Below, piece after piece: positions 51,241 to 63,832 of a stretch of 64,000 bases of DNA. Source of the DNA: Poecilobothrus nobilitatus. Lineage: Eukaryota > Arthropoda > Insecta > Diptera > Dolichopodidae. The notes beneath the pieces are model-generated. The model was given only the letters and a program-made list of their open reading frames with translations. It was not told the DNA's origin and searched no databases. How positions within the stretch are numbered: the stretch's first letter is position 1; each line of letters begins with the position of its first letter. Made by a program: the position numbers and the translations under genes. Where the stretch lies: positions 49,743,445 to 49,807,444 of the forward strand of contig OX352772.1 in the NCBI GenBank assembly GCA_947095535.1, in the 5' to 3' direction.

Positions 51241-52832
51241 GCAATAAACGCTATACAGATCTGGACTATCTTAAAGACAGTAGTACTGACACAAGTATAA
51301 TAAGTGAGAGTAAAATTACCAACACGTATTAACAAGGGAATCACAATATATCTACATGAAATGGTCGTAGTGTCACTTATATAACAATAATAATAAACGA
51401 AATTACACCAACGATTCGAAAAAAAATCTGATTCCTCACGTAAAAAAACGAATAAAAGTGAAATATTAATTTTTTTTTAGAGACAGACTGCGATGTTAGT
51501 AGATGAGGTTACAAAATAAGCATTTTTCGTACGAATCAATCACTACAAATATTCGTATGTGAATGTGATAAAAGAAAGACAAATGTAATAAAAGAAAAGA
51601 CAAAAAGACAAATCGAACCGAATTTTATTGAAATTCCATATATTTAAATAAATAACTTAACAATGAAATGAAAACTAATCAATTAAACGTGATCGATCTA
51701 ACGTAACAGGTTATTGATGACATTTTTTCTTTTCTTCAAATTTTTTAAGTCTTTAAGTCTCTAGATCAATCGGACAAATCGCCTTTTTAACTTGTGGAAG
51801 GATGAGGAAGAAACATGTAATTAATTGAACCAACAAAAAGTAACAAAAGACCAAAACAATGCTTATATATAATCAGATCTTGTTATCGCTTTTTTTAGTA
51901 ACAATAACAATACATTTACTTCCTAAGTGATCTATATTCTAATATTATTTTACCCATAATAAAACTTCCTTAATACATATTTTTTTTTAATATTTACGTC
52001 AGAAATCATAATAATAAAAAAAAATTATAATTTTCTTAATATAATAACTTTGGTTTAGAAAAAAAAAAAAGAAAATAAAAAGAAACCATATGACCACAGA
52101 CTGAACGCATTCCAAAACTTTAAATGAACCTAGAATTGACTAATCAATTTTAGGGTAAATTTTTGTGGTTGTTACAAACAATTGATTTTACTTTTTTTTT
52201 TATATATAAATATATAAATAAAAATAAAAAATAACAAAAAGATGACACTACTACCTATATAGACAAAATGATTTTTTATTTTTTTTTGTTTTTTAAATAA
52301 GTAAAATTTAATTTACAGTTAGTTATGACTCAAAATAGATTTTATTAATCTTTAATTGTACTCCTCTTAACTTTTCCATATAATAATTAATAAAGAAAAT
52401 TCAAAGTAGTATATACATGATGTTCTATTAAACTTGTCGGACCTACTGTACCGAAGGTCTACCTTATTTGTTTTGATATAAAACAAATATATACCAGTCA
52501 TATTTGACTACACATAAAAATACCCGCAAATTATTATGTTTACACGTCAATATATATCATACATTTCTACATGGATGACATTATTTATTTGTAATTTATC
52601 ATTTTTATGTTAATTTTATATACTTTTTAATCATACATATTTAAATTACAACGGCAAATTACCGAAAGTCAAATAGTTGAATTAGTTATAATAATTATAT
52701 CTGTTGTCTGATTCGAATTGTCATTCCACGAATTCCGATTCGAATACTACTTGTCATTCCACGTTATAGATTGCTAAAAATTTCATCAATATAATAATAT
52801 ATGACAAAATTGTTGTAACAGGATATGTACTC

Positions 52833-52865
<33 letters not shown>

Positions 52866-53849
52866 CATTAGTATATTCAAATATAAATTTAAATTATTAT
52901 TTGTTATCTTCTCTACTGTAAAAAGAAGAGGAAGGTTATCTTTTTTTACGAAAAGAAATGATAATTTTAAATAAAGAAGAACACCAATAACTTTGTTCTA
53001 AACACTCTTCCCAACATCCAGTACTTTCCCCTATTTCCCAGTTTACTTTATTCCTATTTTACCTAATTTGTAAACGAAATAGTACATTGTACCCTAAATT
53101 TCAATCCAATACAATTTTTGGTTTAAAAGGAAGATGGCGTTTCGTTGGTTCAAGTGCACCACTACTAAAGAGAATTCTCGGGTTCATATCATTGGTGTTT
53201 TTCGAGATTTTCACCTATACCATCACAAAAAAAAAAAACAAAATAATTACGATCATGTTATATTCTATTCCTTCTTGATGTCCTAAGTATGTATGTACTC
53301 ATTTCATTCCGTAGTCTACAATAACAATATAAATACCGCTAGTAGTGGAATGAAAATGATTAAGGTATTAGCAGAGGGAAAATTTTAAGATAGAATTCAC
53401 GATTGAACCGAAAGGTTTTTTTTTGAAAACGGGAAGGTTTTTTTCTTTTTCTAATTTTTAAGTACATATGTTAAAATACATTCAAACATAAGTTTGTAAT
53501 GCATTTTATATATGTATGTATAACTTAGAACTTCTTCCTATGTAAAAGGATACTTATATTTTGGTGTTATGAATGAAATTAACCACTTTACTTCAAAAAT
53601 ATATAAGATAGAGAAGAAAAACTTTCAGAGTATTACGTATTACTTTAAAAATATTCTACCAAGTTAATAAAAATAATTTTATATTTTACATTTTAAAAAA
53701 ATAACTAACTGTAAAAAATCTACTTGTCATTTTTGACTATTCCAACAGATTAAATGTCTATTCCCACAATAATTCCCATAAAAAAAAATAAAAGTGTTGT
53801 CAAAATAAATGTTATATTTATATTTAACTATAGTTTTAGTTGAGTTTAA

Positions 53850-53852
<3 letters not shown>

Positions 53853-53882
<30 letters not shown>
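53853..53882. repeat. TA dinucleotide microsatellite
   Basis: About 15 uninterrupted TA units followed by TGTATACATATATTATATAT. Similar shorter runs are at 11764-11780, 37138-37161, 52839-52864 and 63091-63121. Confidence 0.9.
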
Positions 53883-53887
<5 letters not shown>

Positions 53888-54726
53888 ACATATATTATAT
53901 ATAAAGTGTAGAGTTCAACCACTAGAAAAGTGGTTAAAGTGGTTTCTAGGGGTATTTTTATTTGGAAATTTTTATGTGATCATTTCATAAAAAATGATTT
54001 TTTTTTTTTTATTATTAAAATATTTGTGATATTTTAACTAGGATTTATTTTAAATAAATTTTTTTTTAGTAAATTGACGTAATAATTATGATTTTTTTTT
54101 TATTACTTTATACCTATATACTTGTATGTATATAGAGTACATATATAAGGTTTAAAATAGGAATCACTGCTTTTTTATTTTTTTTTTTTTGTCAAGTCTA
54201 AAATATTGTAAAATTAATTAAGGTGTATTTAAATATAAAAAACGGAAGATATTAAAAAACTATATCAAAACCATCATAATAAATAGGTTTGGTTTGAAAG
54301 TACAATGACCTGTCGAGATTTTGTGGTTTTACAGAATACACATAATAATATAATAATAATAGTAATAGTAAAAAATAATGTTAGTTAAATAATCGATTAT
54401 TTAATAATTTTTTTATCATCAATTTTTTTTATTTTTTTTATTTTTATATATTAAATTTAGTAAAAATGACATACTTTAACTATAAATAAGTATTACAAAG
54501 GATAAAGAAAAAACAAAATAATGTAATTATGTTGTTCTATTTAAAAGAAACCAAAAAATTTCAAAAATTTCATTGTTTTCAAAATCATGTAATCAAAAAG
54601 TTATAACAGTTTTTTGGTTCATATAAACAAAATCAAACTAAACGATAACGAAACTGTTTTTAAAACAAAATTGGTTCAAACTTTTGAAAATTTATAAAAA
54701 TAATAATTTACAGGGTTGCTACCTTA

Positions 54727-55100
54727 TGCTGCCCATACACGGCGGATCAGGTTTCAGAACAGGTCCGCGAATTTGATAAGTTGTATCGTATATGAGCAAG
54801 TAGTAAAACCATTTTGATGGTTGGAAAGTTGGTTGGAATGAATATGAATATAAAAAAATTTTTGATTTTTGTGGGTGGAGTCTTTGGTTTGTAGTTGTGT
54901 TGTATAATGTATGGGCAAGTTGTACAACATAAATGTCATTTTAACATTGACATTTTTTGATTTGAGAAAATAATAAAAATACAAAGTATATAATTACAAT
55001 GACTGGATGATAGGTTTTGAATAGGTGTGTAGTATGGTCCGCAAATACGTCCGCGTACCAAGTTGTACAACCAGGTCCAGTCCGATGTGTATGCACAGCA
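54727..55100. mobile_element. MITE with TGCTGCCCATACAC ends and TTA duplication
   Basis: The left end is TGCTGCCCATACACGGCGGA. The complement of the right end is TGCTGTGCATACACATCGGA. TTA flanks both ends (54724-54726 and 55101-55103). Just inside, AGGTCCGCGAATTTG and GTATGGTCCGCAAATACG are further related pieces, as are AAGTTGTATCG and AAGTTGTACAACC. The 374-bp element has no transposase. TTA duplication and GC-rich ends fit a PIF/Harbinger-type non-autonomous element; this class call is inference. Confidence 0.82.
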
Positions 55101-55512
55101 TTAGAAACATTTCAATATTTTAAACCCTTAATTGTTGTTGAATTGTTATGTAAGTTACTTACAACATTAATAAAAAGAACTGGCATCAATATAGCTGACA
55201 ACACAACCTTATATACAATACAATTGCAATAAAAATACAACCTTTATATTTTAGTAGTATCATGATCTTTTTAAGAGAGTTAAGCGTTAAGAGAGCCTAA
55301 AGAGTTAATTATAGGTAGGTTGTAATTTTACTTATTACAAAATTTATGAAAACAAAAACTTATTTCGAAAATTCAGAGAAAATCATTTAATGATTTAATT
55401 TTCTATTTGATAAAATTTGGTTTTTCTAAAAAATATTTAAATAAAAATATTTTATTCAGCTTTATGACAAATCAATTCTAGGTAATTAAATTTGTTAAAC
55501 TTATATTTTTTT

Positions 55513-55910
55513 TCAAAGGGCGATAGGAATCTTTCAAAAACAGGAATACCTCCTAGTTAGTATCAGATCAGAGTCTTACTGACTAAACCCATCTCGCTCT
55601 TTATCCAATATAATGCAATACTATGGGATGGATCCTCTAACTCGTAACACAGTAAATTGAGAAGGGATAGAAGAGGATACGACAAGGATGCAGGAACTTA
55701 ATAAATGAATAACGAAAAGTGAACGAATTAGGGAGTGCGACTGTAAAAAACAATGAATCGGCCTGTTATCATTACCATGTTGTTACCAGTGATGAAAACA
55801 TCAATACTTACAAAATGCAGTATAGTATACCTTCCTGCATAAGGTAATAATATTAAAGACGGCTATTATTTTTAGTGTTAGTATTAATTAATATTATTAT
55901 TACTGTTTGT
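55513..55910 (-). repeat. Retroelement-like 3' segment with hairpin, copy 2
   Basis: Shares blocks in the same order with 9903-10310: GGAATCTTTCAAAAACAGGA, CAGAGTCTTACTGACTAAAC, CCATCTCGCTCTTTATCCAA, TATGGGATGGATCC, AATTAGGGAGTGCGACTGTA and AACAATGAATCGGCCTGTTA, then ATGCAGTATAGTATACC and ATTA-rich repeats. It matches the tandem unit at 10301-10545 as well, so the unit and the hairpin are parts of one element. Hairpin pairing is partly lost. Confidence 0.65.
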
Positions 55911-56434
55911 TAGATTATAAATTAAACAGCAAAACATTAAACGTAAACGTAATAATAAACCATAATTAGACGAACATAAATTAATTACCTACAATATAAC
56001 TGAGTTAGCTACAGTTGACCAAGTTAGCTACAGTTATAGTTGAGTTATCAAGAAATATAAATAATAAAAAATGCATTAAGGAGCATATTGTAAGAAAGGA
56101 GAAAACAAAATTAATACAACTAAACAACATTACATTCAGAAGCCAACGTGAAGCAATTGAAGTAAAAATCTCTAAAAGAATTAAATTATAAAACAGGAAA
56201 TGCTATTACAAACCTCCAATAATAAATATGCAACTTTAGTCCATTACACGAAATATACAATTTTCTAATGTGAATAATCGAACAACCTTCCAACCCAACC
56301 TAAAGAACTCCTCATTATCACTTCTATATAAAATAAAAAAATATATTTAAAAAAAAAAAAACAAAAGCACCGGAAATCATCATAAATATTTATAATATAG
56401 AAAAAGTAACTTGTATTGAATTTTAAATTGTTTT

Positions 56435-56520
56435 TAACATATTTTTGGATCTCAAATGTGTATGAACATATTTTTGGATATCATTGTATATGAACATATT
56501 TTTGGATCTCATTGTATAAT
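56435..56520 (+). repeat. Three-copy minisatellite, about 28-bp unit
   Basis: AACATATTTTTGGATCTCAA-ATGTGTATG, AACATATTTTTGGATATC-ATTGTATATG and AACATATTTTTGGATCTC-ATTGTATA follow one another directly. The last two units are the closest. Confidence 0.85.
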
Positions 56521-58763
56521 TTAAAAACATAAATAATATTATCTTCTGTATTCATCTAATAAAATGAAAATTGCATTGCAAAATCAAAAACTATATACAA
56601 ATAAAAAAAAAAAAATTACTCAATGAATTACACCGGTTTCATTCTTAAATTTTTAAATATATAGCTTTAAGGATTTCTTAAAATTTTCTTTTTTTTTTTG
56701 TGTTTTATTTTATAATTTCAATTATTGATTATGTTCATCAGTTATTCATTCTTAATTTATAATTACAAATTCATTTAAAAAAATAAAAAAATTTCCATTA
56801 ATTTCCTATATAACCTTAAATCTTATAACTATAAATTATTACCTACCTAAAGATATTTTTTCCCGTTTCCCTATTTTTTTTTCAAGTTTTCAAAATCAAA
56901 TAAATATAAAAGAAAAGTCAAAATATTTACCAAAAAAACAAAAAACAAAAAAAAAACATTTTTTAATTTAAATTTCATTAAATAATAATTGTTATATGTA
57001 TCGTATGTCGGTTATTTTATTATTGCATTATCCTTATACAATATGCCTTTAAGGTGTTACCACATCAACTGATGGTCGCTTTTGTAATGCTTTTTTCTTT
57101 TTTGTTTAATACATAAAACCAATTTACAACAATGTATGATATGAATGTATATTTTTTTTTTTTTTAATTTTATATTATATTATATAAGAGGTGTTTGACA
57201 AGGATAACACCTGACTAAATCTAATTGTGACACGCAATCTATTATTGTTATATGCAATAATTTCGTCAATATATTTTTGGGTATCTTTTTCTTTTTCTTA
57301 CTTTTGCATCTTTTTAATCTTTAAATATTTAATTTTTTTTTGTCCTTTTCTTTACCTTTCTTTCTATCCTTCTGTCTTTCTAATTCCATTGATAAAAATA
57401 AAACTGCATCAAAAATCAATCATTTTATATCAGTTTTAAGTACATTTAAGTCACCAGTTTTAAGTGCATACTTACATACATACTTTTATAATATACTCTG
57501 TTTTTATATGTTAGTTAGATTAAAAAAGATTAAGTAGTTTTGTTTTGTATTTTCCTTTATATAATTTACAGTGCAACATACTGTAAAACAAAAAAAAAAA
57601 AAACCCACACAATAATAACAAAATTAGGCAAAATAAAAAAAAAAAATTGTAGAAAGTTTGTCACGCAATGGATATTTAAGTTATAATATGTGTTCTAAAA
57701 TTTTAAAATTTATATACATAAATAGTTACATACATATACATAATTACCAAAAAATATAATATAACATCGGTAGGCACATGATTGAATGAACTTCCAAATT
57801 TAAATGCAAAGACTATAAAAAAAAAAAATCTTTTAAGAAATCAATCATTTCTTTGTACAAAAATTGTTACAAGAAATTCGGCTTTTTATTTTACAAATCA
57901 TTATATGGTATGGAAAAATTTTTAACATAAGCAAAAAAAAAAAACAAAAACAGAAAAAATTAAAAAACAATCTAAAAATTTCAGATATACTAACAATGTA
58001 CGTACGTATCGGACAGTTCTTTTTTCAACAACAGTTAATATAACAGTATTAAATTAATTACTATATAGTTAACAAGATATTAATAATGGCTTTTTTTTTT
58101 TGTTTATTTCAAAAAAAAATAATTAATTCTAAGAAAAATCAAGTAAAAATTATTAATTATTTGCGGTCCTTAATAAAAAAACTTATCTACATATATGTAA
58201 GTCTTGTGATCTTCAATTATAGTCTCTTGCACGATAACCGGAAAAGTCATGTTTTTTTTGTTTTTTTTTTTATAACGGATTAATTTGAAAATGAACTTAT
58301 GTCGGAAACGTTTACGTTATTAAATATCTAAAAATAAAAATGCATGCATATGTATTATAATTCTTAAAAATATATGTAAGTATGTATGTATGTATATAGG
58401 TATTTATATTGAAATTATATATTTAATAATTAAAAGAAGTTGAAAAAACATTATAAGAAATTTTATAGCTAGATTTCATATTGTGTACATTGTATATTAA
58501 GTTCTAAACTCCAAATAAAACGTTAAGGTCTGTTAACGTTTTTTTTTTTAATTTGCATAACATAAAAAATTAGTTTTTTTAAATTATTGTTCTATTCTAA
58601 AAAAAACAAACAAAAAAAATCCACTATAACGGTATTATATAATAAACGGTAAATATGAATATACGGATATATTTAAGAGATTACGAGCTATTAAGATAAC
58701 GTCATCACATAACGGCACTTTATATCTTCAAGTTTTCGAATATATATTCCGCTAGGACCGATG

Positions 58764-58777
58764 CCGCCATCTAATGG
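58764..58777 (-). promoter_or_regulatory. Candidate CTCF-type (or Pho/YY1-like) binding site
   Basis: The minus strand reads CCATTAGATGGCGG. Against the published-type CTCF core CCASYAGRKGGCRS (from memory), 13 of 14 positions agree; the fourth base is T instead of C/G. The site sits in a small GC-richer island (58750-58785) within very AT-rich intron. GCCAT in the same place is also the core of Pho/YY1 sites, so the factor is uncertain. Confidence 0.4.
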
Positions 58778-60446
58778 CCGAAAAATGCATTATAAATTTT
58801 TTTTAACATTTTGTAGTATTTTACTTAAACCATTATATTTTTCTTCTACAACAGTATACAGACATCTTTTTACCGACCGCATACAATTATGTATAAGGTA
58901 GGTATTGTTTTAATATTAAATTCACTTTCAAAAAAAACTACTATATACATGTAAAATTTTCAAAGACACCCTTTATTTATTATTATATTTTTAGATATGT
59001 ACATATTCTTTATTATTATATTGTTAGTGTGTCTCTTCACACCCTTTTCAACCGTATATAATAAATATGATAGGGGTGGCAAATAGTCCCACCAAAGGAC
59101 ATAAATTCAAAATTGAAACAACAATTTTAATAAAAAATACATTTTCATACTTTATTTCTCATACATTTTGATTTTTTGTTTTCTTGTTGAAATATACATA
59201 TACTTATGTACATAATATGTAGAAAGGAATCAAAAGACAGTAGAGGTATTTATTTATACAATAAAGTAAATATAGGTACATAGTTTAAAATTATAAAATA
59301 GTTTTTTTTATTTTAAACAAACATTATTTTAAAACGAACGGTATTTTTTCATCAACATTTTCTCATATTAAGGAAAATTTACAATACATGTGTGTTGTCA
59401 TATGACTTGGAAGTTGTAATATATTTTATATATCAATTCCACAAACCAAAAAGAATCATATCGTGCCAAAAAAAAGTGTAATTTGACATCCTTATATTAT
59501 GTAAAGGACTTATCATTTCACCGATCGTTTCTAAAACCATTATTGTATTGTGAAATGAAACCATTATTGTATTGTATTGTACAGTGAAAAGAAAAAATAT
59601 AAGTAAATAATAAATTTTATTTTTTCTATCATAAAATCATATTTTTTCGTCAAAATATTTAAAATAATTTCACTTTATATCTTTATAGAGAAAAAATAAT
59701 ACGCTTTGACAATACAAAATAATGGACTATCTACATTCAATCCATTATTGATTAATCAGATGTTTAAAATAAGCAATACATTTCAAAATGTCATCTTAAA
59801 ATATGATAAATACATATAGTCTGAAGTCGCCTACTTCAGCCTAACATTTCAGCATTAATTTTTTATGGTATTAATTAAAAGATAATACAGAGTACCGAAA
59901 CAAGTAGATTTCATCTATAAGCGTGTGAGTTATATTAATTGTTATTCATGACATACGACATGTGCTATTTATGACATAAGACTTGATTTAGTGGAAAAAG
60001 TGCTCAAAAATTGGGTTCATCGAATTCGTTCCTGCAAAAAAAGTCGTGGAACCCATTTGAATGACGTTTTATTCAGATTTAATTGCATCGATTGTACTTC
60101 ACATTAAATAAAAAACATTTGAATTTCCTTAACAATTAGTGTGTTTTTTTTTGAAAAAAAATCATATCACTCAAATTGGAAAACCCGTTATTTATAAATT
60201 TATAAAACTATTTCTAAATATTATCAAAATTTCATTTTTGTTCAATCTTTTAATAACAAAATAGTCACTTTACACTTAATATAAATATATATGTATCTTT
60301 AAAAAAAATTTTTTTATGTATAGGTTTGTTTTATTAATGATTCATAAACTTATATATTCGTTTAGTCCAAATAACTAAATTTATTTAAAAACAATAAAAT
60401 ATAAAAACTTGTATTCTGATGTTTTCTTACACTAGCGGGAATCTAG

Positions 60447-60712
60447 GTCATCTATAATCACAGTTCACATGCATACTTTAAGCCGTATTGCGAGACAAAT
60501 ATTAACATATTATTTTTTAGATAGGCTGAAAGCTCATTGTTAGCATAAGTTTCTAGTATTTTGCTAAACGTTGACGCAATTGAGATAGGTCTAAAGTTAT
60601 TAATGTCATCTTTGTCACCATCTTTTTTATATATTGGCAGGACCTTATTTTATTTTCAAATTGTCAGGAATACAGCATTCTTCAATCGATGAGTTGATTA
60701 GATCATGGCCAG
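60447..60712 (-). pseudogene. Non-LTR retrotransposon reverse transcriptase fragment
   Basis: The minus-strand translation gives GHDLINSSIEECCIPDNLK, then after a one-base frame change KVLPIYKKDGDKDDINNFRP, ISIASTFSKILETYANNELS and AYLKNNMLIFVSQYGLKYAC before a stop. The order (P-D-x-LK, KV-PIYKK, NN-(F/Y)RPIS, FSKILE, SQYG) is the N-terminal block of LINE reverse transcriptase, just before the catalytic palm motifs. The catalytic FADD region is missing. Family is jockey/CR1-like by general look only. At about 265 bp it is a broken fragment. Confidence 0.85.
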
Positions 60713-61259
60713 CGCTATGAGTATGGTATAATATACAAATAATCTTTTAATTTTTAACTCGCGAAATTGATGTTGTACTGGTAAAGAATGTAATTCAAAA
60801 AATTTTAAGACTATTAGCTTATAGTTTAATTTTTTTAATAAAATAAAGTTTTTGTTCCTTATATTCATATTTTGTTCCTTGTTATTTTGTTCATCATATT
60901 CAATCATCTGGAAGCTTATAAATTTCTCTTATAAAATAAAGTTTGCAAATATAAATAATTCAACTACTGTTTTCTTTTAGACTCTAAAATTTAGAAATTG
61001 AAATGTATCTCAGAACTGAGGGCAAAAAAATATAAAATAAAAATGAAAATTGCAATATCTCAAAATTTTTTTTTACCTTAATGAAAATTAATTAGATGTA
61101 GTTGCTACATACGTATTTATTTTTAAAAATCTAGTTTGCTAACTTTGGTGGGAGTAAATTTAAAACTAGTCAATTACGGTAAGTTGGTGTATTAAAAATA
61201 TTTTCTAATTATTTATCATGTTAGGAAAAGCCAAAAAATAAAAGATTTTTTTTTTGTAA

Positions 61260-61416
61260 TGCATTTCTCTGCCACATAAATGTGGACAGGAAATTACACA
61301 TCAGGCGTCGCTGTAAATGTCGTAAGGGGAAATAACTCTAACGGCGTGTGAGGGATTCGAACCCACATTCCCTCGGTGTTTACAGCGTATTTTATACGCT
61401 CTTACCCACTAGGCCA
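61260..61416 (-). repeat. tRNA-derived SINE, family A, copy 8
   Basis: Antisense copy with well-kept ends: TGCATTTCTCTGCCACATAA, ATGTGGACAGGAAATTACAC, a short deletion, then CAGGCGTCGCTGTAAATGTC, GTAAGGGGAAATAACTC, GGGATTCGAACCCAC, CCCTCGGTGTTTACAGCGTA, TTTTATACGCTCTTACCCAC and TAGGCC. It confirms that the CTCTGCCACATAAATGTGG block, with its small palindrome CCACATAAATGTGG, is the 3' end of the family body. Confidence 0.88.
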
Positions 61417-61499
61417 TAACTTACTCTACAAAACACTTTTTGTTTTATCTTCCTATAGCAAGCCGTTCAAAAATTATAGATTTTTTTTATGAAAAATTG

Positions 61500-61632
61500 C
61501 TAAAACATCTTTAACCCCTCGTATCTCGAAAAGGGTCCAGAATAGACCCTCCTCTCCAATACAATTTTTGGTTCGTCTCGACTTGCCAGATCATCCATTT
61601 CAAGGAAGACCATCGAGTCGGAGACACCCTGT
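61500..61632. repeat. Fragment with TACAGGGTGT-type end
   Basis: GGAGACACCCTGTATATA at the right edge is the complement of the TATACAGGGTGT end also seen in the MITE at 13881-14098 and at 16397. Inside is a small hairpin (GGGTCCAGAATAGACCC) and TTTTTGGTTCGTCTCGACTT. No matching left end was found, so it is a truncated copy or a different element with the same end. Confidence 0.4.
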
Positions 61633-63087
61633 ATATATTTTATGTTTACGTTACATACTTTATTTATTTTTTTTTTTTTGTTCCTCAAATTTTTCGCATA
61701 AGTTCTTAGAAAAAATCTAATACAATTTTCTTTACTTGAAAATTAAGAAAAACTTAAAAATAAAAAACTATATTAACATTTTGTATTTAAAATATTAATA
61801 ACTAATCTGTTATTAGCTTCTATAAATCATCAATTAATAGAACCACATTTTCTGTCAAATTTTTTGTCAAATTTAAATTAAAAAATTTTTTTAATAAAAC
61901 ATAAATTTAGTACCTATATATAGAAAAAAAAAAAAATCTAATAAATTCCTTTCTAATATTTAAAAAGTATTTTTAGTATACTGAGTACACAATCTAAATA
62001 TACTAAAAAATTTTAATTTTAATTTACCATTTACCACCCATAAATATTGAAAGAAACCTTTGGATGTTTTCATAGAAAAGTTTTCTTCTTAAAATCTATA
62101 TATTAAGTACATAACGTAATGCATACAAAACACATGTCATAAAACATAATTAAATTCCTGTCAATTACCTATTCTTAAGATTTTTTTTTTTTTAGCTCAA
62201 AAATATTAAAAAGAAAGTCCTATATATATTTATGTATGTGTATACGAGTACATATACATGAATGTCATAATATATGTGCATTTTTTTCTGTCTATACGAG
62301 TATAATTATTTTATTTATTTTTTTTTTTTTACTTTTAACTTTTTATTTTCATAAATTGACATATGTATAAAAAAAAAAAAACTTTAAGCATAATTAACTT
62401 TTTTTTTTTTTTAAATTTATAAAATTCCTTATATGAAAATTCATCAATAATTTTTATCCTTATACATATGTATCTTTTATCCTTATACATATATATATAC
62501 CATAAACAAAATGAACATGAGTGACAATTAATTTATTTTTTTTTTTTGTTTTTTTTTTTCCTAAAAATATGTCATTAATAAATTACCCTATAATATTATA
62601 ATCCTATATAGATGAAAAATTAAATTTCTATAATATTTTCATTATATATTGTGCTAAAAACCTGTGTACACATCTTACATTCCTTAACTCTACTTCGCCC
62701 TCTTTTTCTATTTTTTTTTTTTTTGTTAAAGTTTAAAGTTGAAACACAAAAGAAAGGATGACAAAAAAAAAAAAAAACAATAATAACTCTCCGTGGATCA
62801 AAAAATATAATTTTCTTCCTATTATTAATTTAAATTTATTTTTCGCGCTATGCTTATTACTGTTTTGGTGTCTTGTCAGCAACATACCGTCCCGATATCA
62901 ACAAAAAAAAAAAAAACATTATATTTTAGTAATCAAATATAATCAAAATTAACTCCACAGGACTCTGTCATCCAAATTTCTATTTTTCTTTTTTTTTCTA
63001 TACCAAAAATTTTATTTTAGATTAATTATTTCTAATATTTATATAAATAAATAAACGTATTATTCATATATATATTCCCATTCCAAA

Positions 63088-63090
<3 letters not shown>

Positions 63091-63121
<31 letters not shown>
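63091..63121. repeat. AT dinucleotide microsatellite
   Basis: About 15 uninterrupted AT units starting after CCAAATCT, followed by TTATATATATTTG. Confidence 0.9.
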
Positions 63122-63132
<11 letters not shown>

Positions 63133-63750
63133 TTGTATTATTTTTATAAACATATATTCGAGAAAAATTCTTTCATTAATTAACATCATCATCTTCATCA
63201 TCGTCATACCAACCTGATTTAATTCTTAAAGTTTAAAGATATCCTATAATAGTAAGGAAAAAATTTACACAAAACCTCCCCATCATAAAGAAAATAAATG
63301 CATATTTTTTTTTTTTTTTAAAACAAACATTTAAAACAAAGTTTTTATCCTTTTCTACTTTGTTTTTTGTTAATTTTTCAAAAAAAAAAAAAAATTGTCT
63401 TATTCTGTATACTGATCAGGGTCGGTTTAGGAGCAATGCACAAGTAGCACATGCATAGGGCACAATGATTAAGGTGATGATATTATTTTTATGTTTTTTA
63501 TGTTTTTTTTCAAATTACATATAGATATATATATAAAATATTTTGTACCGAATTTATAAAATGTAAAAATTACATATTAATAATTAGGAGTAATTTTTTT
63601 TTTATTATATCGCCCAGATATAAATACCTGCGGATATTTTTAGGACCCTTTCGCCTTAAAGCATGTGGGCCATCTCGGTAGAAGTATATTAAATTATAAT
63701 TATATTTAATATTTTGTTTACATTATTTTATTATATTTTATATATTATTT

Positions 63751-63832
63751 TTCACCTGACCCTTGTTTGAACCCGAGACTTTTCGTATGAAAGACCGGTA
63801 ACTTACACACTGCACCATTGGTTAGATTGGAG
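63751..63832 (-). repeat. Second tRNA-like repeat (family B), copy 6
   Basis: Plus-strand sequence TTCACCTGACCCTTGTTTGA, ACCCGAGACTTTTCGTATGA, AAGACCGGTAACTTACACAC and TGCACCATTGGTTAGATTGG is the antisense of the family. Its CCATTGGTTAGA end matches the CCAATGG start of copies 1 and 5. TATTA-rich sequence follows in the minus direction, as in copy 2. Confidence 0.65.

Noticed and set aside
53087..53278. 63-codon frame in a slightly GC-richer stretch
   Set aside because: No domain, no splice-bounded continuation, and it ends in a Lys run from poly-A. A Pho/YY1-like AAGATGGCG inside it was the only notable item.
63186..63225. Minus-strand acidic peptide GWYDDDEDDDVN followed by a stop, preceded by an AG, as a last exon of another gene
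   Set aside because: It comes from ATC/ATG triplets, the supposed acceptor has no pyrimidine tract, and no other exon of such a gene is visible.
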